Part shown: piece after piece, positions 34,734-43,234 of the stretch
Numbering within the stretch: position 1 is the stretch's first letter
Layout: the number at the start of each line of letters is the position of its first letter
Source of the DNA: Gemmatimonadota bacterium
GTDB taxonomy: Bacteria; ARS69
Assembly (NCBI GenBank): GCA_030747075.1
Contig: JASLLL010000005.1
Coordinates: 48,216-112,215, forward strand
DNA: 64,000 nt
Reading direction: 5' to 3'
The notes under the pieces: model-generated
Seen by the model: the letters and a program-made list of their open reading frames with translations, nothing else
What the model was told of the DNA's origin: nothing
The model's database searches: none
Position numbers and translations under genes: made by a program

Positions 34734-34762
34734 ATTATCGGCTCTCATTCCTCCTGATTCAA
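34734..34762 (-). promoter_or_regulatory. Sigma-70 promoter for the subtilase gene
   Basis: Minus-strand TTGAAT (34757-34762), 17-base spacer, GATAAT (34734-34739; five of six). The leader would be about 80 bases. The whole stretch 34649-34986 is gene-free and holds only this promoter and the nifJ promoter. Confidence 0.6.
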
Positions 34763-34829
34763 GCCCCGGACCCGGGTGCGGTGCCAAAGCTGGATGGAAC
34801 GCCACTTCGCTCACCCCCGCGCTTCCCGA

Positions 34830-34858
34830 TTGCCCATTTTGCCCGGGCACAGTATCAA
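34830..34858 (+). promoter_or_regulatory. Sigma-70 promoter for nifJ
   Basis: TTGCCC (34830-34835), 17-base spacer, TATCAA (34853-34858), four of six at each box. The expected leader is about 120 bases. Confidence 0.5.
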
Positions 34859-34986
34859 TGGCCGTTGTGCCAATCCGGATTCGCGGCAGACGAGTCGCCT
34901 TTCCGGGCGACCCCGGCCTCATCCCGGCCCGGGTCCCTCGGACTTCCGGTGAAAGCGGTAGTCACCTCAAGAACGATGGAGTCCCC

Positions 34987-37900
34987 ATGAGTCGGCGAAA
35001 ACTGGTCACGATCGACGGGAACGAAGCGACCGCATCGGTCGCCCACAGGATCAACGAAGTCATCTCCATCTACCCCATCACCCCGTCTTCCCCCATGGGG
35101 GAACTCTCCGATGAGTGGTCCGCACTCGGGCGGAAGAACATCTGGGGGATCGTGCCGGAAGTGATCGAGATGCAGTCGGAAGGCGGTGCGTCAGGCACGG
35201 TGCACGGGTCGCTCCAGGCCGGAGCCCTCACCACGACCTTCACCTCTTCGCAGGGTCTCCTGCTCATGCTCCCGAATATGTACAAGATCGCCGGAGAGCT
35301 TACTTCGGCCGTCTTCCATATTGCCGCGCGAACCATTGCCACGCATGCGCTGTCCATCTTCGGAGACCACTCCGACATCTACGGCGCACGCCAGACCGGG
35401 TTCGCCATGCTGGCCGCCGGCTCCGTTCAGGAAGCGCACGATTTCGCGTGCATCGCCCAGGCCGCCTCGCTCCGCTCGCGCATTCCCTTCCTGCACTTCT
35501 TCGACGGATTCCGAACCTCTCACGAGACCGCCAAGATCGAGGAACTCACCGACGAAGACCTGGCCACGATGATCCCGAACGAACTGGTCCAGGCTCACCG
35601 GGACCGGGCACTGTCCCCGGACCATCCAGTGCTGCGGGGGACCGCTCAAAACCCGGACGCCTTCTTCCAGGCGCGCGAGGCCATCAACTCCTTCTACGCC
35701 GCCTGCCCCGGCCTTGTGGAAGAGACCATGCGGGACTTCGCCTCTCTTACGGGGCGAGCATACAGCCTCTGCGACTATGTCGGGCACCCGGATGCGGAGC
35801 GGGTGGTCGTCCTCATGGGGTCCGGCGCAGAGACGGCCCACGAACTCGTGAACTGGATGACGGAGAGGGGCGAGCGTGTCGGCGTTCTGAAGGTTCGCCT
35901 CTATCGCCCCTTCCCCGCCGAGCAGATTCTGGCCGCTCTCCCCGCGTCCACGAAGTCCGTGGCCGTTCTGGATCGGGCGAAGGAACCCGGGGCCACCGGC
36001 GAACCGCTCTATGTGGATCTCGTCACCGCGCTTGCGCAGGCCCGCGCCGAAGGAAACTCTCCCTTTGAATCGGATCCCGTCCTGGTCGGCGGACGCTACG
36101 GCCTGTCGTCCAAGGAGTTCGATCCCGCAATGGTGCACGCGGTCTTCGAAAACCTCGCGGCGGATTCCCCGCGCAATCACTTCACCGTCGGCATCGTGGA
36201 CGATGTGACCCACACTTCGCTCCCGGTCGATGATGACTTCGATATCGAGCCGGACGATGTCTTCCGCGGAGTCTTCTTCGGACTGGGTTCCGACGGAACG
36301 GTCGGCGCCAACAAGAACTCCATCAAGATCATCGGGGAAGGGACGGACAACCACGCGCAGGGCTACTTCGTCTACGATTCCAAGAAGGCGGGTGCCGTCA
36401 CCATTTCCCATTTGCGCTTCGGCCCGCGCCCGATCCGTTCCTCCTATCTGATTCGCTCCGCACAGTTTGTCGCATGCCACCAGTCTGTCTTTATGGAATC
36501 CCAGGACATGCTGGAATACGCGCAGCCGGGCGCCGTCTTCCTTCTGAATACGCCCCACCCCCCCGACAAGATCTGGGATGAACTCCCTCGGGAAGCCCAG
36601 GAGTCCATTCTGGAGAAGAAGCTGCGCTTCCACTGCATCGATGCCTACACGGTGGCCCGGGACTCGGGAATGGGTCGGCGGATCAACACCATCATGCAGA
36701 CATGCTTCTTCGCCATCTCCGGGGTACTCCCCCGCGATGAGGCCATCGACCGCATCAAGGATGCCATCCGCACGACCTATGGCAAGAAGGGCGACCAGGT
36801 CGTTCAGTTGAACTTCGATGCGGTGGACCGCACGCTGGAACACCTCCACGAGGCCGTCGTTCCGGAGAGCGTCACGGCCACGAGGACCCGCCCGCCCATC
36901 GTCTCCTCCGACGCGCCGGACTTCGTGCAGCGCGTCACCGCGCTGATGATCGCGGGCAAGGGTGACCTCCTTCCGGTCAGCGCCTTCCCTGTCGACGGAA
37001 CCTGGCCGCTGAGCACCACGAAGTGGGAGAAGCGGAACATCGGCCGGGAGATCCCCACCTGGGATGAGGACCTCTGTATTCAGTGCAACAAGTGCGCCAT
37101 GGTCTGCCCGCACGCCGCCATTCGCGCCAAGGTCTTTGATCCCGCCCACCTCGACGGCGCTCCGGAGACATTTCTTTCGGTAGACTACAAGACGCCGGAC
37201 TTCCAGGGCTTCCGCTATACCATTCAAGTGGCACCTGAAGACTGCACCGGGTGTACGCTCTGCTCGCGGGTCTGCCCGGCCAAGGACAAGGAGAACCCGG
37301 AACACCGCGCACTGGACATGGTGCCCCAAGCGCCGCTGGTGGCCGCTGAGGGAGAGAACTTCGACTTCTTCATGGAGATTCCGGATCCGGACCGCACGAA
37401 GGTCCAGCCCGGCGTCAAGGGTGCCCAGTTCCTCCGCCCGCTTTTCGAGTTCTCAGGCGCGTGCGTGGGGTGCGGGGAGACGCCGTACGTCAAGCTGCTC
37501 ACCCAGCTCTTCGGCGACCGCTGTCTCATCGCGAACGCCACGGGTTGCTCTTCCATTTACGGCGGAAACCTCCCGACCACGCCGTTCACCACCGACGCCG
37601 ATGGGCGCGGGCCGGCCTGGTCCAACTCGCTCTTCGAGGACAACGCGGAGTTCGGACTCGGGTTCCGCCTTGCGGTGGACAAGACCCGAGATCTTGCACG
37701 CGAGCTCCTCGGCCAGATGGAGGCCGAACTCGGCGGCCGACTTGTCGGCGAACTCCTCTCGGCGGATTCTTCGGACGAAGCGGCGCTTCAGGCGCAGCGG
37801 GCCCTTGTGGACGAAGCCCGCCGCAAGCTGGATACGCTGGACAGCGCCGAAGGAAACCGCCTCCGCCCGCTTCTCGACTATCTGGTGCCCAAGTCCGTGT

Positions 37901-38574
37901 GGATCGTCGGCGGAGACGGGTGGGCGTATGACATCGGATACGGTGGGTTGGACCATGTTCTCGGCGTCCACAGAGATGTGAATGTGCTCGTACTGGACAC
38001 CGAGGTGTACTCCAACACCGGAGGACAGGCCTCCAAGGCCACGCCGCTCGGCGCCACCGCCAAGTTCGCGATGAGCGGGAAGTCCATCCCGAAGAAGGAC
38101 CTTGCGCAGATGGCGATGGCATACGGGCATGTCTATGTGGCGCAGATCGCCTATGGCGCCAAGGACACGCAAACGGTAAAGGCCTTCCTGGAGGCGGAGT
38201 CCTATCCCGGCCCGTCGGTGATCATTGCCAACAGCCCCTGCATTGCGCACGGGTACGGACTGGAGGACAGCCTCGACCACATGGAAGCCGCGGTAAAGTC
38301 CGGGTTCTGGCCGCTGTTCCGCTTCGATCCGAGGCGCATCGCGTTGGGCAAGAACCCTCTCATCATGGACTCAAAGAAGCCGTCCATCTCTTTCGAGGAA
38401 TACGCCATGACGGAGACGCGCTTCCGTACGCTGCTGCAGTCCAATCCGGAGAGGTCGGCGGAGCTGATTGCCAGCGGGCAGAGGGAGATCAACGCGAAGT
38501 TCGACCTCTACCAGCAGCTTGCGCGCATCCGATACGATGCGGCGGGGAGTGCGGAGGACGCCGGTCAGGGTTGA
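34987..38574 (+). CDS. nifJ: Pyruvate:ferredoxin (flavodoxin) oxidoreductase
   Basis: Converts pyruvate, CoA and oxidised ferredoxin to acetyl-CoA, CO2 and reduced ferredoxin. The 1195-residue single-chain enzyme has all expected parts: the N-terminal pyrimidine-binding domain with YPITPSSPM, an 8Fe-ferredoxin domain with two CxxCxxCxxxCP motifs (C697/700/703/707 and C753/756/759/763), and the C-terminal TPP domain with ACVGCGETPY, GGDGWAYDIGYGGLDH and VYSNTGGQASK. The ATG has GGAG upstream. It indicates anaerobic or microaerobic capacity. Monocistronic, convergent with the phosphatase gene (5 bp between stop codons). Confidence 0.98.
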   Translation: MSRRKLVTIDGNEATASVAHRINEVISIYPITPSSPMGELSDEWSALGRKNIWGIVPEVIEMQSEGGASGTVHGSLQAGALTTTFTSSQGLLLMLPNMYKIAGELTSAVFHIAARTIATHALSIFGDHSDIYGARQTGFAMLAAGSVQEAHDFACIAQAASLRSRIPFLHFFDGFRTSHETAKIEELTDEDLATMIPNELVQAHRDRALSPDHPVLRGTAQNPDAFFQAREAINSFYAACPGLVEETMRDFASLTGRAYSLCDYVGHPDAERVVVLMGSGAETAHELVNWMTERGERVGVLKVRLYRPFPAEQILAALPASTKSVAVLDRAKEPGATGEPLYVDLVTALAQARAEGNSPFESDPVLVGGRYGLSSKEFDPAMVHAVFENLAADSPRNHFTVGIVDDVTHTSLPVDDDFDIEPDDVFRGVFFGLGSDGTVGANKNSIKIIGEGTDNHAQGYFVYDSKKAGAVTISHLRFGPRPIRSSYLIRSAQFVACHQSVFMESQDMLEYAQPGAVFLLNTPHPPDKIWDELPREAQESILEKKLRFHCIDAYTVARDSGMGRRINTIMQTCFFAISGVLPRDEAIDRIKDAIRTTYGKKGDQVVQLNFDAVDRTLEHLHEAVVPESVTATRTRPPIVSSDAPDFVQRVTALMIAGKGDLLPVSAFPVDGTWPLSTTKWEKRNIGREIPTWDEDLCIQCNKCAMVCPHAAIRAKVFDPAHLDGAPETFLSVDYKTPDFQGFRYTIQVAPEDCTGCTLCSRVCPAKDKENPEHRALDMVPQAPLVAAEGENFDFFMEIPDPDRTKVQPGVKGAQFLRPLFEFSGACVGCGETPYVKLLTQLFGDRCLIANATGCSSIYGGNLPTTPFTTDADGRGPAWSNSLFEDNAEFGLGFRLAVDKTRDLARELLGQMEAELGGRLVGELLSADSSDEAALQAQRALVDEARRKLDTLDSAEGNRLRPLLDYLVPKSVWIVGGDGWAYDIGYGGLDHVLGVHRDVNVLVLDTEVYSNTGGQASKATPLGATAKFAMSGKSIPKKDLAQMAMAYGHVYVAQIAYGAKDTQTVKAFLEAESYPGPSVIIANSPCIAHGYGLEDSLDHMEAAVKSGFWPLFRFDPRRIALGKNPLIMDSKKPSISFEEYAMTETRFRTLLQSNPERSAELIASGQREINAKFDLYQQLARIRYDAAGSAEDAGQG

Positions 38575-38579
38575 TCGAA

Positions 38580-40415
38580 TCAGCCGGGGGGGGCGGCTCC
38601 CTCTCCGGCCCGGTCGCCAGTCAGGTTGCGCTTCGCCAGGATCACAAGGGTGCGGTCATCCGCCTCGATGTCCGCATCCTCGCCCCGCGGGCCGCCTCCG
38701 GTCAGTTGGGCCGGTTCCATCTCACGGAGGATCCGATCCGGCAGTTCGGCGGCGGGCAGGTTTCGGTGCTCCTTCGCAAGGCGCAGCAACTCCTCCGTTC
38801 CGCGGGATGCCCCGTCCCCGCGCGGATCGTCAATCAGCCCGTCTGTGAACAGAAGCACCCGGTCGCCCGCTCCGAGATGCACCTCCCCCCGCTCGTATTC
38901 GGCTTCGGGAAACGCGCCCAGGAGGAGCCCCCCCGCTTCCATGGAATCCACGCTCCCGTCCCGGCGAACCACCAGCCCCGGTTCGTGTCCCGCATTGGAG
39001 TAGACGAGCGTTCCCGTTGCCGGATCGTAAACGGACACCAACGCCGTCACAAAACGATCCGCGTCGAGTTCCGCAGCCAGTGACCGGTTGACCACGGACA
39101 GAACGCGACGCGGGTCATCCGAAATCCGGAACGCCGCCCGAACTTCCGCGCGAAAGCCCGCCATGATGAGGCTTGCGGGGATTCCGTGGCCCGAGACATC
39201 GGCGATCAGCACGGCCCAGCGGCCATTCTCCATCGGCAGGAAGTCAAAGTAGTCGCCGCCCACATCCGAGGAGGGATCGTTCCTTCCGGCGAGCGTGTGT
39301 CCCTCCACCGCGGGCGTGGTGTGAGGGAGCAGCGTCCGGTGAATGTGGCGCGCGACCCGCAGTTCCTCCTCCAGAGCACGCTTCTTGCGAACTTCCGCAT
39401 ACATCCGCGCGTTCCCGATGGAGATCGCCGCCTGATCCGCGAAGGCCACCAGTCGATCCAGATCCCGCGTGCCGTAGGCCGCCGCGTCGTCGCTCTCGAG
39501 ATTCAAGATGCCGATGACGCGCCCTTCCGTGCGAATGGGAATGGCCATCTCCGAGCGCGTCGCCTTCCGTGCGTTGACATAGCGCGGATCCGCATGCACA
39601 TCTCCCACGGCCACTCCCTCTCCCCGGTCCGCCACCCACCCGAGAATCCCGTGCCCGACCTTCAGGCGCACTTCATCGAACCGCTCGGGGGCGTATCCGC
39701 GAAGCTTCTCCCGGCGGATCTCCCGCGTTTCATCCCGAATGAGGAAAATGCCCGATGCATTCGACGGGACCAGTTCTTCCAGCGCATCCAGGATGGCGTC
39801 CAAGAGTTCGTCCAGATCCAGTTGAGCGCTGATCTTCGTCCCGATGTCCCGAAGGAGCGAAAGCTCACGGATTCGCCGCTCCAGATCCCGGGCCAGACGA
39901 GCATTGTCGAGCGCAACGGCCAGGTGGTCCGCAAGCGCGGCCAGAGCGCCTTCGCTCCCGAGAACGCGTGGCGGTGGCTCTTCGCGAAAAGCGACCTCCA
40001 GACTTCCAAGCACCCGATCGAGCCGCTTGAGAGGGACGGCGATCCGCACGGCCGGGGGTGATCCGAGGATTCGCGCGGAGGCCCGTGCGCCCGGAGCATT
40101 CGGGTCCCGCTGAACACCGCGCTCGCCGCTCAAGAGCACTCGTTGAGTGAGACGCGAGGAGTCCAGCGCCATCCCCCGCGCTTCCGCTTCTCCGCGCAGA
40201 AGGAAGTGGGCCGTCTCCCCCTGTTCCCGCTGCGTCACAAGAAGCGCACCGTCGGCCCGCATCACACGGAGAGCCAGTCCCAGCGCACGACGCACCAGCC
40301 GTTCGTGATCCAGCGAAGCGTCGAGGAGCTCACCCGCTTCGGCGAGCGCGGTCAGCTCCTCTACCTGCCGCAACGCCCGGCGAAGCCGGGCCGCCTCATC
40401 CGGGTTTTCCTTCAC
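38580..40415 (-). CDS. GAF-GAF-SpoIIE (RsbU-type) protein phosphatase
   Basis: A 611-residue signalling protein with two GAF sensor domains (about 25-165 and 175-335) and a C-terminal PP2C-like SpoIIE domain (about 360-600) with DVGGDYFDFLP, IADVSGHGIPASLIMA and FTDGLIDDPRG, the metal-binding motifs of RsbU phosphatases. Such proteins dephosphorylate anti-sigma-factor antagonists in partner-switching. No STAS or anti-sigma kinase gene lies in the window. The GTG start at 40415 is 10 bp after the cupin stop, so the two form an operon. Confidence 0.88.
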   Translation of the reverse strand: MKENPDEAARLRRALRQVEELTALAEAGELLDASLDHERLVRRALGLALRVMRADGALLVTQREQGETAHFLLRGEAEARGMALDSSRLTQRVLLSGERGVQRDPNAPGARASARILGSPPAVRIAVPLKRLDRVLGSLEVAFREEPPPRVLGSEGALAALADHLAVALDNARLARDLERRIRELSLLRDIGTKISAQLDLDELLDAILDALEELVPSNASGIFLIRDETREIRREKLRGYAPERFDEVRLKVGHGILGWVADRGEGVAVGDVHADPRYVNARKATRSEMAIPIRTEGRVIGILNLESDDAAAYGTRDLDRLVAFADQAAISIGNARMYAEVRKKRALEEELRVARHIHRTLLPHTTPAVEGHTLAGRNDPSSDVGGDYFDFLPMENGRWAVLIADVSGHGIPASLIMAGFRAEVRAAFRISDDPRRVLSVVNRSLAAELDADRFVTALVSVYDPATGTLVYSNAGHEPGLVVRRDGSVDSMEAGGLLLGAFPEAEYERGEVHLGAGDRVLLFTDGLIDDPRGDGASRGTEELLRLAKEHRNLPAAELPDRILREMEPAQLTGGGPRGEDADIEADDRTLVILAKRNLTGDRAGEGAAPPG

Positions 40416-40425
40416 GACCGGCCTC

Positions 40426-40881
40426 TCATTCGACGAACACCCGGTCCTTCCCGTCGAACGGGGGCGAGAAGACGCTGACCACCTCCATCGGCCCGTCCAA
40501 AACACTGAGCGCATGGACCGTGCCGCGTGGAATCAGGAGGATCGACCCCGGCCCGACGGAGAGGGTCTCTTCGCCCAGACGCATCACTCCGCTTCCGGCA
40601 AGGATCACGACCGTCTCGTCATGGGTACGGTGCAGATGCGCCGCGACTTCGGAAGCGATCGTCAGGTGCGTGCAATCCGCAGTGCGGTGAGCACCCACGG
40701 GGCGGGCCGTGATGTTGGCGTGTGCTTCGGCGGGTACGCCCGGGTCGGCATGCCAGGCCACCGGCGCCGATCCTCGCGACGAAGCCATACGCCCCGCCAG
40801 CCACATCCCCGCGAGAGTCATGGCCCCCGCCAACGCGAGTGCCAGCAGGATTCGTGTGCGCGATGTGTGAAGAGTACTCAT
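40426..40881 (-). CDS. Membrane-anchored cupin-domain protein
   Basis: A 151-residue protein with an N-terminal hydrophobic helix (ILLALALAGAMTLAGMWLAG), then a single cupin barrel with HLHRTHDETVVILAGSG and PRGTVHAL. The cupin histidines (HLHxTHDE and the later His) suggest metal binding. Periplasmic location is inferred. Ligand or activity unknown; it is first in a two-gene operon with the SpoIIE phosphatase. Confidence 0.7.
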   Translation of the reverse strand: MSTLHTSRTRILLALALAGAMTLAGMWLAGRMASSRGSAPVAWHADPGVPAEAHANITARPVGAHRTADCTHLTIASEVAAHLHRTHDETVVILAGSGVMRLGEETLSVGPGSILLIPRGTVHALSVLDGPMEVVSVFSPPFDGKDRVFVE

Positions 40882-40950
40882 GATTCGCCTCCTTCCCCGA
40901 CTGCCGCACAGCGTAGCCTATCATCGAGGAAAGGGCACTCCCCGGCCGCG

Positions 40951-40979
40951 TTGACTCCCCGCCGGAGGCGTGCCAGCAT
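40951..40979 (+). promoter_or_regulatory. Candidate sigma-70 promoter for cstA
   Basis: TTGACT (40951-40956), 17-base spacer, CAGCAT (40974-40979; three of six), giving a leader of about 34 bases with GGAGG before the GTG. Confidence 0.45.
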
Positions 40980-41019
40980 CCCCCCGGATCCGCCTACCAC
41001 TCCGTTCCGGAGGCTTGCT

Positions 41020-42738
41020 GTGAACGCACTCCTGCTTGCCCTTCTTTCCGCAGCCGCTTTCCTGGCCGCAAACCGCTTCTACGGCGGCTGGATCCGCCGG
41101 GTTCTCCTTGAGGTCGACGAGACGGAACTGACGCCCGCGGTCCGCCTGAATGACGGCGTCGATTTCGTGCCTACGAGACGGGCCGTCGTCTTCGGCCACC
41201 ATTTCGCGTCCATCGCGGGCCTCGGCCCGATTCTCGGCCCGGCCATCGCCGTCATCTGGGGCTGGGTACCGGCCGTTCTGTGGATCGTGTTCGGGACCAT
41301 CCTCATCGGAGGCGTTCAAGATTTCAGCGCCCTGGTGCTTTCGCTTCGAAATGACGGGCGGTCCGTCGGTGATATCGCAGGCGAGATTCTGGGCCGCCGC
41401 GCACGGATCCTCTTTCTGGTCATCATCTACTTCCTGATGTCGCTGGCCATGGGCGTCTTTGCGCTGGTGATCGCAACGCTCTTCACGGCGGCTCCTGACG
41501 CGGGCCTCCATCCTGAATCGCATCCGGAAGCCGTCCTTCCCGTGGCGATCCTTCTGGCCATCGCGGTCCTCATGGGACTTGCGCTCTACCGCTGGAAACT
41601 CCCCTTCGGTCCTGTCACCCTCGCGGGCGTCGCGCTGTCTTTTCTGGGCGTTCTCTGGGGGCAGGCGCATCCCGTCACGGGAGTCGTCCGGGAGACCTGG
41701 ATCTTCGTGCTGCTCGGGTACGCATTCGTGGCATCGGTACTGCCGGTCTGGCTCCTTCTTCAGCCTCGCGACTACCTCAACTCCTTCCAGCTTTACGCCG
41801 GGATGCTGCTCATGTTTCTCGGCCTCGCCGTGTCGCGGCCCGAGGTCGTCGCCCCGGCCATCAACCACGCCCCCACCGATCTCCCGCCGATCTTCCCCTT
41901 CCTCTTCATCACCGTGGCCTGCGGGGCGGTCAGCGGATTCCACAGCCTCGTCTCTTCCGGAACGACCGCGAAGCAGATCGCGCACGCGCGCGACGCGCAG
42001 ACGCTGGGCTACGGCGCCATGGCCACCGAGGGAATGCTGGCGATTCTGGCTGTTCTCGCCTGCACCGCCGGACTCTCCTCCTCGGCTGAATGGCACGCGC
42101 ACTATACCGGTTGGCAGGCCGCGGGCGGCCTCGGCCCGAAGGTCGGCGCCTTCATCACGGGCGCCGCGACCTTCGTCCATTCGCTGGGAATCCCCATGGC
42201 CACGGCGACCGCCTTCACCGCGGTGGTCGTCGTTTCCTTCGCGCTGACCACACTCGACTCCGCCACGCGCCTTCTCCGCTACAACATTCAGGAACTGGCC
42301 CGTGCGGCCGGGCTCCCTCCCGGACTGTCCAACCGCTATCTCGCCTCGCTGGTTGCCGTGGCCTCCATTGCCTTCTTCGCGCTGCTGCGTATCGGGGGGA
42401 AGCCCGCGGGGATTGTTCTGTGGGAACTCTTCGGCACCACGAATCAGCTTCTCGCCGCGCTCGCGCTCCTTACCGTTCTCGTCTGGCTGGTTCGGCGGCG
42501 GCGTCCCGCGCTGCCCGTCGCTCTGCCCATGATCTTCATGTTCGTGATGACCCTCGCCGGGATGACCATCAAGATCCGGCACTTTTACGCACAGGAAGCA
42601 TGGCTCGTCTTCGGCTTCGGACTGGGTCTGGGAGTGCTGGCGGTGTGGCTCGCGATCGAGGGAGTGCTGGCGCTGCGACGCGCTAGCTCGTCCGCCGGGC
42701 GACCAGGCGAAGCCGCGCTGCCGTCTCCACCACGGTAA
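41020..42738 (+). CDS. cstA: Carbon starvation protein A (pyruvate/peptide transporter)
   Basis: CstA-family carriers import pyruvate and peptides under carbon limitation. The 572-residue protein has around 15 membrane segments and family motifs VPTRRAVVFGHHFASIAGLGPILGP near 50 (in two parts), GFHSLVSSGTTAKQI near 310 and FALTTLDSATRLLRY near 400. It starts with GTG behind GGAGG; the longer ORF upstream overlaps the cupin gene and is rejected. Pyruvate uptake would fit with NifJ nearby, but they are separate transcription units. The 3' end overlaps the convergent PAP2 gene by 56 bp. Confidence 0.95.
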   Translation: MNALLLALLSAAAFLAANRFYGGWIRRVLLEVDETELTPAVRLNDGVDFVPTRRAVVFGHHFASIAGLGPILGPAIAVIWGWVPAVLWIVFGTILIGGVQDFSALVLSLRNDGRSVGDIAGEILGRRARILFLVIIYFLMSLAMGVFALVIATLFTAAPDAGLHPESHPEAVLPVAILLAIAVLMGLALYRWKLPFGPVTLAGVALSFLGVLWGQAHPVTGVVRETWIFVLLGYAFVASVLPVWLLLQPRDYLNSFQLYAGMLLMFLGLAVSRPEVVAPAINHAPTDLPPIFPFLFITVACGAVSGFHSLVSSGTTAKQIAHARDAQTLGYGAMATEGMLAILAVLACTAGLSSSAEWHAHYTGWQAAGGLGPKVGAFITGAATFVHSLGIPMATATAFTAVVVVSFALTTLDSATRLLRYNIQELARAAGLPPGLSNRYLASLVAVASIAFFALLRIGGKPAGIVLWELFGTTNQLLAALALLTVLVWLVRRRRPALPVALPMIFMFVMTLAGMTIKIRHFYAQEAWLVFGFGLGLGVLAVWLAIEGVLALRRASSSAGRPGEAALPSPPR

Positions 42739-43234
42739 AAAACCAGCCCAGCGCCGCACCCACGACGGCTCCGCCGAGAATGTCCAGCGGGTAGTGAACG
42801 CCGCAATAAACACGCGACCATGCCACGACGGCGGCCAGCAGGAGAGACGGCCACCACCCGCGAAAGCGCAGAGAAAGAAATACTCCGGCGGCAAAGGTGT
42901 TGGCGGCGTGGGCCGAAGGGAACGAGTAGTCGTGGGCGCCGATCAGCTTACGGACATCATCCAGTTCCTTGAAGGGCCGGGGGCGCTCGAACCACGGTTT
43001 GATGGCGTCGTCCACGAGAAGGTCCGTCGCGGCGACGGCCACGATGGCGAAGAGAATCCCTACGCGCGTGGATCCACTCCCGCGCGCCAGGCCCACCAGA
43101 AGCAGCACGACCAACGGTATTCGCCAGTGGTCAAAGTCCGTCAGATACGGCATCACGACATCCAGCACGGGATGCGTCCATGCCTCATTCATGAGACGGA
43201 ACAGGTGCTCATCGAGGGCGAGAAGTGCGTTCAT
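42683..43234 (-). CDS. PAP2-family membrane phosphatase
   Basis: A 183-residue integral membrane protein with five to six hydrophobic segments and the three acid-phosphatase motifs: KPWFERPRP, SFPSAHAAN and SRVYCGVHYPLDILGG. Likely dephosphorylates undecaprenyl pyrophosphate or phosphatidylglycerol phosphate. The ATG overlaps the PHP-domain lipoprotein stop by 4 bp. Confidence 0.92.
   Translation of the reverse strand: MNALLALDEHLFRLMNEAWTHPVLDVVMPYLTDFDHWRIPLVVLLLVGLARGSGSTRVGILFAIVAVAATDLLVDDAIKPWFERPRPFKELDDVRKLIGAHDYSFPSAHAANTFAAGVFLSLRFRGWWPSLLLAAVVAWSRVYCGVHYPLDILGGAVVGAALGWFFTVVETAARLRLVARRTS

Noticed and set aside
38572..38582. Palindrome TGATCGAATCA between nifJ and the phosphatase gene.
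   Set aside because: It is simply the two convergent TGA stop codons facing each other; arms are four bases with no T tract.
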